Shown here: in pieces, positions 24,401-37,100 of the stretch
How the letters are laid out: every line of letters begins with the position of its first letter
Position numbering within the stretch: the stretch's first letter is position 1
Assembly: GCA_032158295.1 (NCBI GenBank)
Contig: CM063256.1
Span: forward strand, 17,343,394-17,407,393
DNA length: 64,000 nucleotides
Source of the DNA: Pycnopodia helianthoides
Taxonomy: Eukaryota > Echinodermata > Asteroidea > Forcipulatida > Asteriidae
Direction: 5' to 3'
Notes under the pieces: generated by a model
What the model was told of the DNA's origin: nothing
The model's database searches: none
The model's input: the letters and a program-made list of their open reading frames with translations, nothing else
Translations under genes and position numbers: made by a program

Positions 24401-26568
24401 CGATCTGTTAAACCATCCGGATCCCTGTTGACGAAAGTCCTTGGTGTCAACACACACAATTCACTTTGGAACGTCCTTCCTTTAGAAGTCCCCTTCGGAT
24501 ACCTGTTTCTTCCATTGTCTTTGGTCGCCTTAAGGTAGTAGCATGCAAACCTTACGGACGCGGTTTGTGGGGTCCTTCCATAGTTCCTCTATTGTTCCAT
24601 TTTTTTCCCGAAAGAAATACCATGTTGAATAAAGGGAGAATTGTTTTAAAGGACCTCACATGGGCTGTGCGCCAGTCCGCCGAAATAATGTCTACACAAA
24701 CGAAGTGACAATATTGAAAACGAAATGAGGGAAAGAGGAAAGTGAATGATTTCTTGTCTGTTTGTTCGTTCGTTGGGGGTTCGTATGTTTGTTTGTTTGT
24801 TGTTGTTGTTTTTGTGTTGTTGTTGTTGTTGTTATTGTTGTTGTTGTTGTTGTGTTTTTTTTGGGGGGGCGGGTTTCTTCTCAGACCTTGTTGAGCATTT
24901 ATGGAACTCCATCACTAGTATTTATACTGACTCCACTTTGATGGATTTCTCCAAATTATTGATTTGTGTTCACCTGTTTCAATTGACTTTTATTTCTCCA
25001 AGACCTTATTGAAAATGTCAGGTTGAATGACAGACTTTCTGACTTCCGTGATTTTCTTTTATTCTCTTTCTCTTCTTGTGATCAGCATAGGCCTACAAAG
25101 TTCCTCACTCAGTCCGTCAAACTGTGTTTTGTTTTCGTTTGTGCTTAACGTCATAGCTAAATTCGCCCTGACGGGACATATATTGTGTCCCGTTTTCTTT
25201 TTTTGATCAGAAACATCAATCAGACTTTGACATCATCAAGAAGAAATAACTATACTCCTCTTTGTAACCAGTTTTTGCCACAGATTAAAAAAGGGAAACC
25301 CAAAACCACTTATAAATCACAGCAGTTCTACTGAGGAGCGTAAAGACTAAAGAGTTTGGATTGTATTCCTTTGCATGTAGATTAGGTTTGCAATCCTTAC
25401 CCGATTACGTTGGTTTTTCCCTATTGGGGGTTTTGTGATCATTTCTTCATCAACTGTTGCCCGTTCTGTTGTGGCGTCTGTGCGGTTGGATGTGAACAAA
25501 AAACCTTGGAGTGGAAAATAGTCTGGCCACTTGTTCATACACTGGAAATGAGTTATCAATAATACTGTTGGACACGTCAGGGTACACAACAGATATTTTA
25601 TAAACGGTGCAAGTGTCGCGAATATTTTTGTTAAGTTTGGAATTGGCTTTGTTGAAGTTTGTACATTGCATCATAGGATTTGAGAAAATATTCGAATACG
25701 CTCAATTCCCCCAAGGCATTAAAATTTTTCAATTTTCTCCCCAAGGTCTGATTTCTCTGACACCTGTCATTTTCTGGGACAGACAAAAGACATCAAAACT
25801 TGACGGGTCTCTTCTCGGCGTTGTGACAAACCCTGTGGGCCGTGGCAGGACACAATGTCACAGTTCAAGCATAATTAATTGTGTAAGACACTGAATAAAA
25901 AAAAATTCCTAATCGCAGAGTTTGGATGTTAAGCTCCGCAGTCAGTTAACACTGGAATGTGAAATAAACCTCACTCAACTGGCTTCTCTCAATTCAAGGA
26001 TAACTTTTAACAAAATGCTTTTTTTAATAGCAAAAGGTGCTTTTTGTAAAAGTTTTTTTTATTTTTTTTAAAAATTTTTATAAATGAGATATCACCTAAC
26101 TGACAAGGCCGAACGGCCACTCAAGGTGAGGGCTACACTTAAAATGATTTGGGCTGTTGACCCAAATCAACTGACACCAGAGGCACGTTGCCACCTACTC
26201 CTGGGGCTGAAACAGGGTTACCCCCTTCACAGTCCGTAAGGATGTAGACATGGGTATCATCCACTAGGAGCCTGGCTGGTAGAGCAGAATGCACTACCTT
26301 CCCAACTTTCCTCCAAGATTGTTTTGTATATACAAGACTTATCAAAAGCATAACAAGGTACCACAGGGCTATTTCTTGAACGTTTTCCCTCAGATGCTTG
26401 ACACTTGTAGCGTGTAGGTTCAGGGGCTTAGCATGGTAGAGTAGGGTGAGTAATTAGGGCGTGGTCCATCTTGTAAGAATTGTCTCAACTCAGACGTAAA
26501 TTTGACTCCGAAAAGAGCTGGTGGTGCGATTGTCTTTGGTGTTTCGATGTGTTATCGTTTGTATTTAA
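21467..26568. other. Intergenic, no gene seen
   Basis: Five kilobases without a supported gene. Contents: a poly-A run at about 22353-22375; C-runs near 22912-22922 and 23275-23310; a GTT simple repeat at 24798-24851; and a moderately GC-rich block at 26100-26470 that reads like a dispersed repeat. No frame shows a known domain. Confidence 0.5.
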
Positions 26569-26936
26569 AGGCACTGGACAGTTTTGGTTCATACTCAAAA
26601 TAATTGTTAGCATAAAAACTCACTTGGTAACGAGCAATGGAGAGCTGTTGATAGTATAAAACATTGTGAAAAACGGCTCCCTCTGAAGTAACGTAGTTTT
26701 CGAGAAAGAAGTAATTTCTCAGTAAAATATTTGAACTGGTTTTGAGACCTCACGCGTCATCTGAAAGCACACAACTTGCTGTGACAAGGGTGTTTTTTCT
26801 TCCATTATTATCTCGCAACTTCGACGACCAATTGAGTTCAAATTTTCATAGTTTTGTTATTTTGTGCAATATGTTGAGATGGATACACCAAGTGAGAAGA
26901 CTGGTCTTTGACAATTATCAAAGGTGTCCAGTGTCT
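26569..26936 (-). mobile_element. TTAA-flanked MITE, 'GGCACTGGACAC' family
   Basis: Reverse-oriented relative of 15548-15887. Opens AGGCACTGGACAGTTTTGGT, closes 'aaggtgtccagtgtct', with TTAA at 26565-26568 and 26937-26940. Shared inner blocks include 'gagcaatggagagctgttga'. Confidence 0.87.
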
Positions 26937-27724
26937 TTAAGCTCCGTTTTCTGCTTACCAACTCTATAAAATAAAGTTAAAATATATTCTAAAGTAAAAT
27001 GCAGCCCAGTGTCTGTACGGACAGTAAATGGTAAAAATTTATCACTTTGGGAATAGGACATTAGTTACGTCCAATACCGCATCTGAATCTCCAGTGCAAG
27101 TCTCGCGTTATTTTGAACATAGGGCATATAGCCTTGAGTCCCTAAACTGCCAAATGGACGCGAGACTTACACGGTCTATTAGACTGCAATTGATGCCCCA
27201 AAATGCTTCTCATTCATCTGTTGCTATATTAATCACCTCGCTCAGTCAACGCATCGTGAAATCGAAATGACAGTCACACTCACATGCCAATTTACGTGGA
27301 TAAACTCTGTATGTTGATAAGGTGTACAGCACTCTAGACATACATTTTGAAGGGCGTGTCATTTGATCAATACAATGTTCTTCAAATGACTGCTAACTTG
27401 TATCTTTTTGCCCAGTGCAAATGATGTCATTGCATCTTGAATATTGATTCAATACGGTTTTGTACTCGTCACTAAGGGTATTGCTTGATGTGTTGTACTT
27501 TTGGCATTTCTTCATTCATTTACTGTGTAAGGTGAGAGAGACGCTGTGTCTACATACTTTATCAGAAAACGCATGGACATTATTTTGAATAAGCTGGTAT
27601 GTTCTACATTGCTGGGGAAGGGTAGCTCAACCATCCCCTTACATAACAAAAGAACAAAACAATGTTAAACTTTGATTAATGTTTGAATATCTACCAATGT
27701 AAATAATATCATTAGATCAAGTCA

Positions 27725-28085
27725 GTGGTATACGTTCAACGCAATGGAATAATGGACCATTAGCATCCATATCAATGGTTTACCATTCAACCCATGGCAC
27801 TATAATGGTTTACCATTCAATCCATTGGCCACTATCAATGGTTTACCATTCAACAGCCATTGGCACTAATCAATGGTTTACCATTAAACACCATTGGCAC
27901 TATCAATGGTTTACCATTCAAGGCCATTGGCCCTTGGCCCTACCAATCGTTTACCACTAAACATCATGTGTTTAGTCAAGGTTAAACCATTTGACGCCGT
28001 TGGCAATATCAATGGCACACCGCACTAAAAATTGGATACACCAATGAAAAACCTTTGGCCACCATTCATTACCATTTGGTACCGT
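27725..28085. repeat. ~30-bp tandem repeat ('atcaatggtttaccatt')
   Basis: Roughly ten degenerate copies of a unit joining 'atcaatggtttaccattcaa' to 'ccattggcac'. ATGG and CCAT pair within each unit. It lies just upstream of the TINAG-like gene. Confidence 0.8.
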
Positions 28086-28203
28086 TGTTTTACTATTGAA
28101 TACCATTGGCTATTTGTTATAAGCATCCGCTCAACAATGTGAGAGGTCGTTGGTTCGACTCCTGACTGAGGAGTCTGTGGTGGTTTAATTTTCCCACTGT
28201 GGG

Positions 28204-28343
28204 TATAAAAATGGTATTTGTGAAGGGTCGAATTGATTTGTTGCTCTCTTTGTTTTACAGATGTGGAGGATGTCGATGAAGCCAAGATAAGTCAGTATAC
28301 AGTTCAGCAATATTAACACAGTATCCACTTTCAACAACGCAGG
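28204..28343 (+). promoter_or_regulatory. 5' region of the TINAG-like gene: TATA-like box or 5'-UTR acceptor
   Basis: Two readings are possible. A TATAAAA sits at 28204-28210, about 134 bp upstream of the start codon. A good 3' splice site (pyrimidine tract ending TTTTACAG at 28260) could instead begin a second, partly untranslated exon. The leader 28261-28343 begins with an upstream ATG opening a nine-codon frame that ends TAA. I cannot decide between them from sequence alone. Confidence 0.4.
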
Positions 28344-28622
28344 ATGAAGTACTCGAGCACTGCGTGGGGTCCGGTACCCCTACTGCTCTTCCCCTGCCTT
28401 ATCGTCATCATGACGCTATGTATAGCGCCGTCAACGGCCCGTTACTGTGCCGAGAGGTCGTGCTGTCCGGGTCGTGTCGACGAGTGTCACATGCCTACCC
28501 TGCCCTTGTGCCCAACACACGGTGTTACTGCGACCAGTTTTGCAACAGGACGCGTACCGATTGCTGCCCGGATTTCTGGGGGCACTGCCTGGGGATCGAG
28601 CCCCCCGTTCCCATTGAACTAG
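28344..28622 (+). CDS. TINAG-like exon 1 (signal peptide, somatomedin-B-like region; frameshift)
   Basis: Starts [20 protein letters not shown], a hydrophobic signal sequence, then [19 protein letters not shown] in the first frame. The continuation [20 protein letters not shown] is in the frame one base back, so one base appears lost between about 28490 and 28515. Ends in phase 1 at donor GTGAAG (28623). Confidence 0.92.
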   Translation: MKYSSTAWGPVPLLLFPCLIVIMTLCIAPSTARYCAERSCCPGRVDECHMPTLPLCPTHGVTATSFATGRVPIAARISGGTAWGSSPPFPLN

Positions 28623-31600
28623 GTGAAGACTTATTCTCATACATTGTTAAAATGCTACCATAAAAACAATCCGGGTTGGATTTCACAAAACTCTTCCTAA
28701 CTTAGGACTAGTCCTAGGCAATGCTAAGAGATAGGACTATAGTTAAGACCAGTTACTGGTCCTAACTTTGGATAAGACTAGTCTTATCTCTTTGTGAAAT
28801 CGGCCACTGGGGTGCTTTGTGCTCCTGCCGGCTGCGGAAAACTACACAGTTCACTCTTTAAAATTTACCAGCAGTTGAACCTTCAGCAATAACTAACTTT
28901 TGTAACCCCTTTGTTTAGTTTGTTATCTAAACTAACCCACAATTTTAATGTTTACTGCTTTTTAAGAATATCTCGTACAATAGTTTCCATAGACCAAGTA
29001 TTTGTTTTATCTGTTTACTGTGTAGTTTGGTCATTATAAGACCACCGAGTTCATTACCTCGCTCCTCGACAGTGCGTATAATAACAAGAAGTCCCCCTTA
29101 AATCAAATATTTATTCATCATGTTTGTTTGAAAGCTTGTTTGTTTGTTGTTTGTTTGTTTGTTTTTTTTTTAACTTAGGCACATGCTGCCATGGAGGACA
29201 AGATATAGATGAAGGGAAATCCATTCAAGTTAACTGCAATAAATGGTGAGTTTTTACTTTGCAATAATTAAAACATAACACCCGTTTGAGTGAGCAAAAC
29301 TGTTATTGTAGTTGTGGGAAAAAATCAAATTTTTACAGGGTGTAAATTTTTATTAAAAAAAACTTTTAAGAGGAAATTAATATATTGGTTGTTGGAAAGA
29401 ACATTTATTCCCATCGTTGTTTTCAATAAACACACAATGCAACAATTTTGTGAACATTTAATTGAACTCGATGAGCACGCGTGCAATTGAAACAAGTCCT
29501 TTTCTTTATTACTGTATGAAATTAGAACAAAGGAGCTTAAAGAACTGAGCCAACGATTTATTCCTGGACGGGATTACTTTCACATTGTTTCCATCCGCAA
29601 ACTAGCTATTTCTTTCTTTAAAATATTCATAATGAAGTGTACTGTCATGCGCACATATCGACTCTCATTTTAATGCACTCTGTGTTTTTGTATACTCCTC
29701 TGGTTCAGCTTCTGCAAGAAGCTTCTCTACGGATTTTACGGCTTTGAATGCGAATCTAAAGCTTGCCTTATACAACCAGAAGTGGCAGAAAGAGTTAACG
29801 TCAACGAAATTGGGTGAGTTTTGTTGGTTATCTCCGTGGGGCATAAGCTGATTGGCCCACCTATATCCACCTCGCATTCCTTTATACTCAAAAGCTGTTC
29901 GTCATCTCTCGTCATTGCCATAAATTAGTACATTTATTTATGCACAAGCGCCATGTTATGAAATATACTGCAATGCATCTTGAGAAACCATGTAAATATG
30001 GAAATCAAGCTGACAAGATGTCCGTCATAGTGTAGCTATACATGTTTAACTATGCCAGGTTTTCAATATTTGTGCACCGCGCACCATGACGTTGCCGGTG
30101 TTACTTTGACTCGTATTTTACCCAGTCGATCATGTACATTGGGACATGTGCACAGCCACAATCATGGGTACACTTTTTTTTCGTGTCCATGTTATGAACA
30201 ACAGTTTGAAAACCAGTGATGTAACAGTTATTTCATTGTTGTTTGTAAATTAATTGACCAGCGCTGTGTGAACGAAGAGTAGAAAGTACTTGAGTTTGTC
30301 AAATACAAGATCTGCAAAGAGTTACTCAATATTTATGTGTTGTTCATTTGGCGTCTTTGTAAGAAAAAGTGTACCCATGATTGTGGCTGACATGTGCACA
30401 CATGCATATTGTAGGCCATTACCTCATGGTTATTTCGGTGAGGTTATCTGTCCAGTTTGGAAAGATGCCAAAGAGTACGGGAGCGGTATTCCAAATACTC
30501 ATTGTTTCTTACACTGTTTTGTTTAGTATTATCTCGGACACCTGATTTATTTTCGTTTCGAAACACAACTTTCTCATGGTTGGTCGTTTCGGTTCCATGT
30601 TTCCCTGCTGATTTTATCTCGGTTTTCTGTCTAGTTTCAAAACAACTCCCAAATTTGGCTTGATGTTATTTCTCACCTAATAATAATAATGTTTTTTTGG
30701 ATTTTGTTATGTCTCATTTCCTTCTAGAATACACACCTTCAGCTTTTTGTCAGAGGAAACAAAATAGTTGTAGACTTGGCACATGTCGGTCCCCGTACTT
30801 CTTTCGTAATGCACATGTACACTGCAAAGTACAAGCTTATACGCGCACCCTTAAGCCTATGATGAAAGTTTGACTTGACTAAAGTCTAATAATGAGTTGC
30901 CATAAACCAGTCAGACCAACCTCCTTTTTAGTTTTTTAGTTTTTTTATATATTTTTTTTAATAAATATTATATGTTAAATTTGCATCGGGGATAACGAAT
31001 ATTATGTGGTTTTACCCTTTATTACACCGATGTGTGTAAAGCATTGATACTAAGTACTTTCCAGAATTCTATGATAAAAGAAAGAAACAAAATCTGCTAG
31101 TCTTTGCTTCAGACGCTATCACCAGATACTCATTGTTGCTCGATTGTCAATTATTTGAGTTGTTTTTAACCTTTTTGGAGTTCAATGGTCTAAAGTACTG
31201 TGTTGTTGCAAAATGGAGAATTACCCGAAGAACGATCGCCACAACATATCTTTGTTTTTTGTTTTGTTTTTTCCAATAACATTCCACACAATAAAACGGA
31301 GGCCTTGTCCGAATTGGTGGCTGTTTATGGCTATGGCTACGGCTGCGGCTGTTACAGCCTATGCTTCAACGCATGATGACGCAGAGATGCAGCCACTAGT
31401 CATAGAGGCTAACTTGGAATTGGCCTGAGGCATAAAATGTGAAATCCATCCCTCTTATTTTAGAATCAGATCGAGGACTAACAAAATAGTTGAAGCAAAT
31501 AGGGAACCAGACAAAGATGTCAACTGCCGTAAGGGATTGATAATAGCCAGTTCCCCTTGAGCGTAGGTATAAAAAACGAGGCTAAAAAAAGCGGCTCTTT

Positions 31601-34070
31601 CTTCTTTACTTGTTTTAATCCAAAATTTGAGACTTTTGGGGACGCTGTTAGTCGGCAAAAAAACTACCAGGTCCATCCATAGTTATAGCAAATGTACGTA
31701 TAAGTAATGGTCACTCGGTAAAGTTTACTTCACCTATCGTTCCCTTCGAACAAAATTATCAAAAACGAGGCTAGAATTAAGCTGGCCTTTTTGTGCCTTT
31801 TTAAACCGAAATTGGAGACGCTAGATGGCAGCAGATCTTACAGGTAAATCCTTTGCTCTCGGAAATGAGCGCATGCTCAAAACTACACTGCAAAAATTGG
31901 GGAGTTAAAATTGACACCATGGGTGTTGTCACATTATAGATACCAAAAAAGAATCAACTTTTACATCATAGGTTGTCAAAATAACACTAATTTCTGCCAA
32001 TTAACACTAATTTATGCCCAAACAATTACATTTGAGTTGTTTTAACACCCTGCAGTGTTCAATTCAATTCTCTTTTAGCTATCTATATGTGACAACACCC
32101 ATGGTGTCAATTTTAACACCCCAGTTTTTGCAGTGTACGTAAACAATGGACATTTGTCTGGCAAGTATGCTGCCACATTCATATGAGATTTACAAAAAGG
32201 GCTCGTGATCAATTATGGATTGATGTTTTAGGTGGACGGCAGCCAACTACTCCGATTTCTGGGGCATGACCCTTGAGGAAGGGATGCAGTTTAGACTCGG
32301 CACCATGAAACCGATCCCAATCGTCGAGGCAATGAACGAGATTCAGATGGACGCTGCAGCCTTGGACATCCCTGACGAGTTTGATGCCCGGGAGAAGTGG
32401 CCTACACTCCGGGATGACATCTACAACCAGGGTAACTGTGCCAGCTCGTGGGCTGTCTCCACAGCATGTGAGTACCAATACAATGACTTCACCCAAAAGA
32501 GTTGGTCAGGTTAACTCAAACATTTGAAAATACATATCTTATGAATGAAGAACGTGTTCTTTTGGGATTTTGTTTTTATCTTTATTTTATTTATCTTTAT
32601 CCCCCTCAAATATCAATAATACTTATTATTATGATATTATTATTTTTTTTTTTTTTGTGGGAATGGGAATGGTTGACGTACCTTTCGAGAAAGTGCAGGG
32701 GGCTTCCCCCATGAACCATGAGTCATAATGATTCATCACCTGTTGACGTCATCGCTGACGCCTGCTTGACGTTTGTCCAGTGACGTTATCGCACTATAGG
32801 AAGACCGTGGGACCGTGGGTGGTTACAATTAAGACGACAGAACCATGCAAGCCTTTGAATTGTATTTCTCGTTTTGCAGTAGTATTTAAGTGTTCGTTTA
32901 CGAGAAGACCATGCAAAATCTTGAAAAATCGACAAGGTGGGGGGTCGGCGATTTAAACTCAAATCTTGGCTATTTGATCCCCACCAGGGACCATAACACC
33001 TGGTGAAGCAGCTCGCTCAAAAACCGCACAATGGCCGAGTACGGGGCACCAACTATTTTTAGCGCAAAATGGACATTTCCGGGGAGTTCATTTGTAGTGT
33101 TTCTGGTGTATAATTATAGCCCTGTTAATTCCCTTAAACTGTATCAATTTCTGTCAACTTATACATCAAAAGAAAGAGCTCATTGTCCTCTACACGATCA
33201 AATAAAAAAAAATTGTGTGAAAATCTTCACTGCAGATATATAGGTTTTTTTCTACTAAGGAAATAAGCCATCTACGCAGTTACCCATAACTTAATTAGTG
33301 CAGGGCTGAGAGTCAACAAACTTGGTGGAAATATAGTTCAGATATCCAACTACAATAATAAAAAAAATAAATATTGTCAGCTCTTCTTGATTTTAATTGC
33401 CAAGGGTCAACAAAGATGGAAAAGTTCATAGAAAGTATCAAACCTACATACAGTTCTGAGTAAAATATCTTGCCCTTAATTCACGTCTGGAATAGATTGT
33501 TATAACATTAAAAATATATGTCAACAAAGATGAAACATAAGTTTTTGAAAGTTTTGTGTATTGAGGTGGATGGGGGATTTTTTCTGGCAATAATACCGAC
33601 CGTGATAATGGAAGTGGAACGTCCAGTAATACCGCCCACCCAGTTAGCGCGAAGTACCACAAGAGGGCGCCACACATCGCATCGCACCCCCCGGTCGTGA
33701 GGGATGTCAGTATGTCAGCCATGGATATCGGATACGGCGGCTGTATCGCTGCAGTGTGATTTTTGTAATTTTGAGCATTGCAAAGCCATTGAGTGTGGTG
33801 TACATCCCTCTTACCTGCGCGAGAGCAATACCCTGCAACTTCATCAATGCACAAAAAACATATGGAGCCATTTGCAGGATTAAGTGGAAAGTTGCTGCAT
33901 ATGAAGTGAATGTCGAGTCGAAGTTGATCCTCCTGCGACGTTGATGCTTACACTAGTTACAGTGATAAGACGATATGCCCGGCGCATCGGTACAAGTTAG
34001 AGTTGAGTTGGACATCAACAAGGAAATGCTGTCATCCACTCCATACTGCCAGGCCCGTAACCAGGATTTA

Positions 34071-34111
<41 letters not shown>

Positions 34112-37100
34112 TTTTTGGGGGGGGGGCGAATGTGAAAGGTTTTTTTTGGGGGGGGGGGCGGATTCTTTTTTTTGGGGGGGAGCGGACTTTTTTCCTTTTT
34201 TTTTAAATTTGGGTTCCCCCCCCCCCCGGTTGAGACTGATAATTCGGGAGCAGCTTCGGCAACCATGTCCCAGACAATCCATTCTGGCTGGGCTCACAAG
34301 TTTTCCAAGGCAAGGAAGAGGTTTTCGCAGCAAGTGAAGGATTTTTTGCTTGCCCAGTTCATGATTGGCGCCAATACAGGAAAGAAGGAAAACCCAGAAA
34401 CTGTGTCCCGTCGATTGAAAAGTCAGTTTCACAGAGATGACTGGTTGACTACCCAACAGATTGCCAGCTATTTTTCACGTCTTGATCTCTTACACAAATC
34501 TGGGACACTGCCATCAAAGAGCTGGACTGATGTGAACAATAATGCTGTAGAGTTGGTTGAAAGACAGGTTCTCGTGGATGCTATACAGAACCAGTGTGAA
34601 CTTTGAGGCATTTAAATGCATGATGCCATCGGACGCTTATCAAGTGTCCGTTTTTTATTAAACAGTCAGTACTCTGCCATTTTTAATTTTTGTTAATCTC
34701 AAATTTTGAATTTCCCAAACTACACCTAGCCAATTAGCATTCCAGTTGTCTCGTTACCATCAGGGTTGATTTTCACACCAAAAAAATTCATCAATGACCA
34801 GTAATGCTTCCAACTTTGATGCCGTTGGTGTATTATCTATGTTGTAATACTTGTACCACTCTATCTTGACTGTATAGTCAGTGGATACCACACACCGGTA
34901 GTGTGAAGGTAAAAACTGAAATATATTGAACCGTTGCACATATGAATATGTCAATAAATAAAACCATTGACACTTATTGTGTTATTATCTAAACTATAAT
35001 AAACTCTTGGTGTGTTTATTTTGTTTTCTAATCACCTGATTCTGAAGAGGATCTTGCCTTTGCAACTCAGCAATTGCCTGACAAGGATCAAATAACTTGC
35101 ACTGGTAGCTACTCATGTGATCATACAAATCAGAAAGGGTGAAAGGCTTGGAGGAGGGGGGTCACAACTAAAATATGAATCAGGATTTGAGTATGACAAA
35201 CTAAACAAAACGTTTAGATGTTAGGTCATTGACTGAATCCTGAGGAAATTGGTCATGTTCACCATAACGCTTAATAAAGGATTCAAGGACCAACATAATT
35301 GTTTCATGTAGAGTAATGAGAGGTTTGCTTCATGTCCAATGCATCGAAACTACCGTTGAAAACAAGGCAATCACAAATCACAACAGGTACCAGTTTTTAA
35401 CGATGCAATGCTAAACCGCCATTATTGGGCAAAAACAGGCTCCTGCCATTTCAAAAAAAAAAAAACTGCTGACAAATATTTTATTGATGCTACCTAAGGA
35501 CCATAATAAGAACTCTCTTTCACCCGAGTGTCATTGCTCACAGACCTGCACTAATGACTGTACAGCGATTCAAAGATGTGACGCAAATTTAGGGGTACCC
35601 TTAAATGAAGAGTTACCGTTGCCACGTAAGAGGTTTTTTCCCACAATTTTAACTTCCTGGTTTAGCTCAGGATACAAACTAAAGACCCTAAAAATTTCAT
35701 TGCTCTACTGTATTCCACCGTTCAGCAGCAAGCGTTTAAACTTTTGCAGCCCAAAATCATCAAAAACGCCATTTTACCACTAAAAAACACATTTTTGGCT
35801 CTTTTTTCTGTTAGGGATGTCGGATCTGCCAAATATTGTGCACAGCCTCAAGGCTACCCATGACCCACCTACCACCAAAATTTCAGCCAAATCCGTTGAC
35901 CCCCACCTTATCACGGTCTGCATGGTCCTCTCATGGACACGCTCTTAAGTGTGTGGCATGGACTAAGGATGCATACAAAATATTGCTGCGTTATAACTGC
36001 TTCTTGAAGTAGCAATATTTTAAAAGTCTCATGAAGTGCGAATAATTGCCTAATTAGATGTCTTTCTTCAGTCTTCTTTCTCAGTGTGTTTTAAGATAAA
36101 TAACAATACTTGCACGTGCTTGTTAAAAGTTGTTGTCATCCACGTAACGGCCCAATAACTTTTCTTTAGCTAATCTTGTATCTTTTTAACATTCAAAAAA
36201 TTGTATTTATTCTGCTGAATTAAATTAATTATTATAATAGATATTATGTTATATACGTAATAATCTAAATTATATGTTGTGTATGCCTGCTGGAGAGTAG
36301 AGTCGAGTAGGCTGCAACTTTGTTTCTTTGACGCAATCTGTCGGGTTCTAGGTGGTTCAACTCTTTCCTTTAGTCGATGTTATAATAATTTGTCAACTTT
36401 ATGTGCTTCTACTTTTATACAAACCCGAGAAATGCAATCATTATAAATAAATATAAAATGAAAATTACGTTATCAGATACACTATACCTTTATCCAATCA
36501 GCTGTTGCGTCTGATCGCCTCGCCATCCAATCAAATGGCACACTTGTTATGGCGTTGTCACCCCAGCATCTACTGTCGTGCAACATCCGGCGACAGCAGG
36601 GATGCCACGGCGGCCATCTTGACCGTGCTTGGTGGTATCTACGAAAGAAGGGGTGAGTTTGATTTGATGCTGCCAGGCATTTCTTAATGAAATATTTGCC
36701 TATTTTATTGCCTGGAGCGAAGGTTCGTGATGTTGGGTCATTAAACAAAGCTGAGTGAAGGCAGTAATTGTTTACGATGAATGGAAATGTCTCGTGTTTT
36801 TCTGTTCAAATTAATGAAACCAAAGCGAGGCTTGCACAGGTAAGCAGTTTGCTCCCTTGTTTAGGTGATGTGCTTCAGAATTATAGTTACTGTTGCACGC
36901 AGAAATCTTTACATGCAAAGATGGTGTTGGCCCTGATGTTGCCCATTGCATGCTAGCAAACTAGTTTTGAACCAGATTCGTAGACTCGCACAGTCCAAGC
37001 GAGCCAGTCGATGTTGCGCTCTTTACTGGTGACTAATCCAAAAAAACTAGCGTCGTCAATCACGACTAATTTGGACACAGTCTTTAAAACTTGTTATTTG

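Noticed and set aside
28110..28180. tRNA-like B-box 'ggttcgactcc' upstream of the TINAG-like gene
   Set aside because: Isolated motif without a matching A-box or stems; perhaps a small SINE relic but not supportable.
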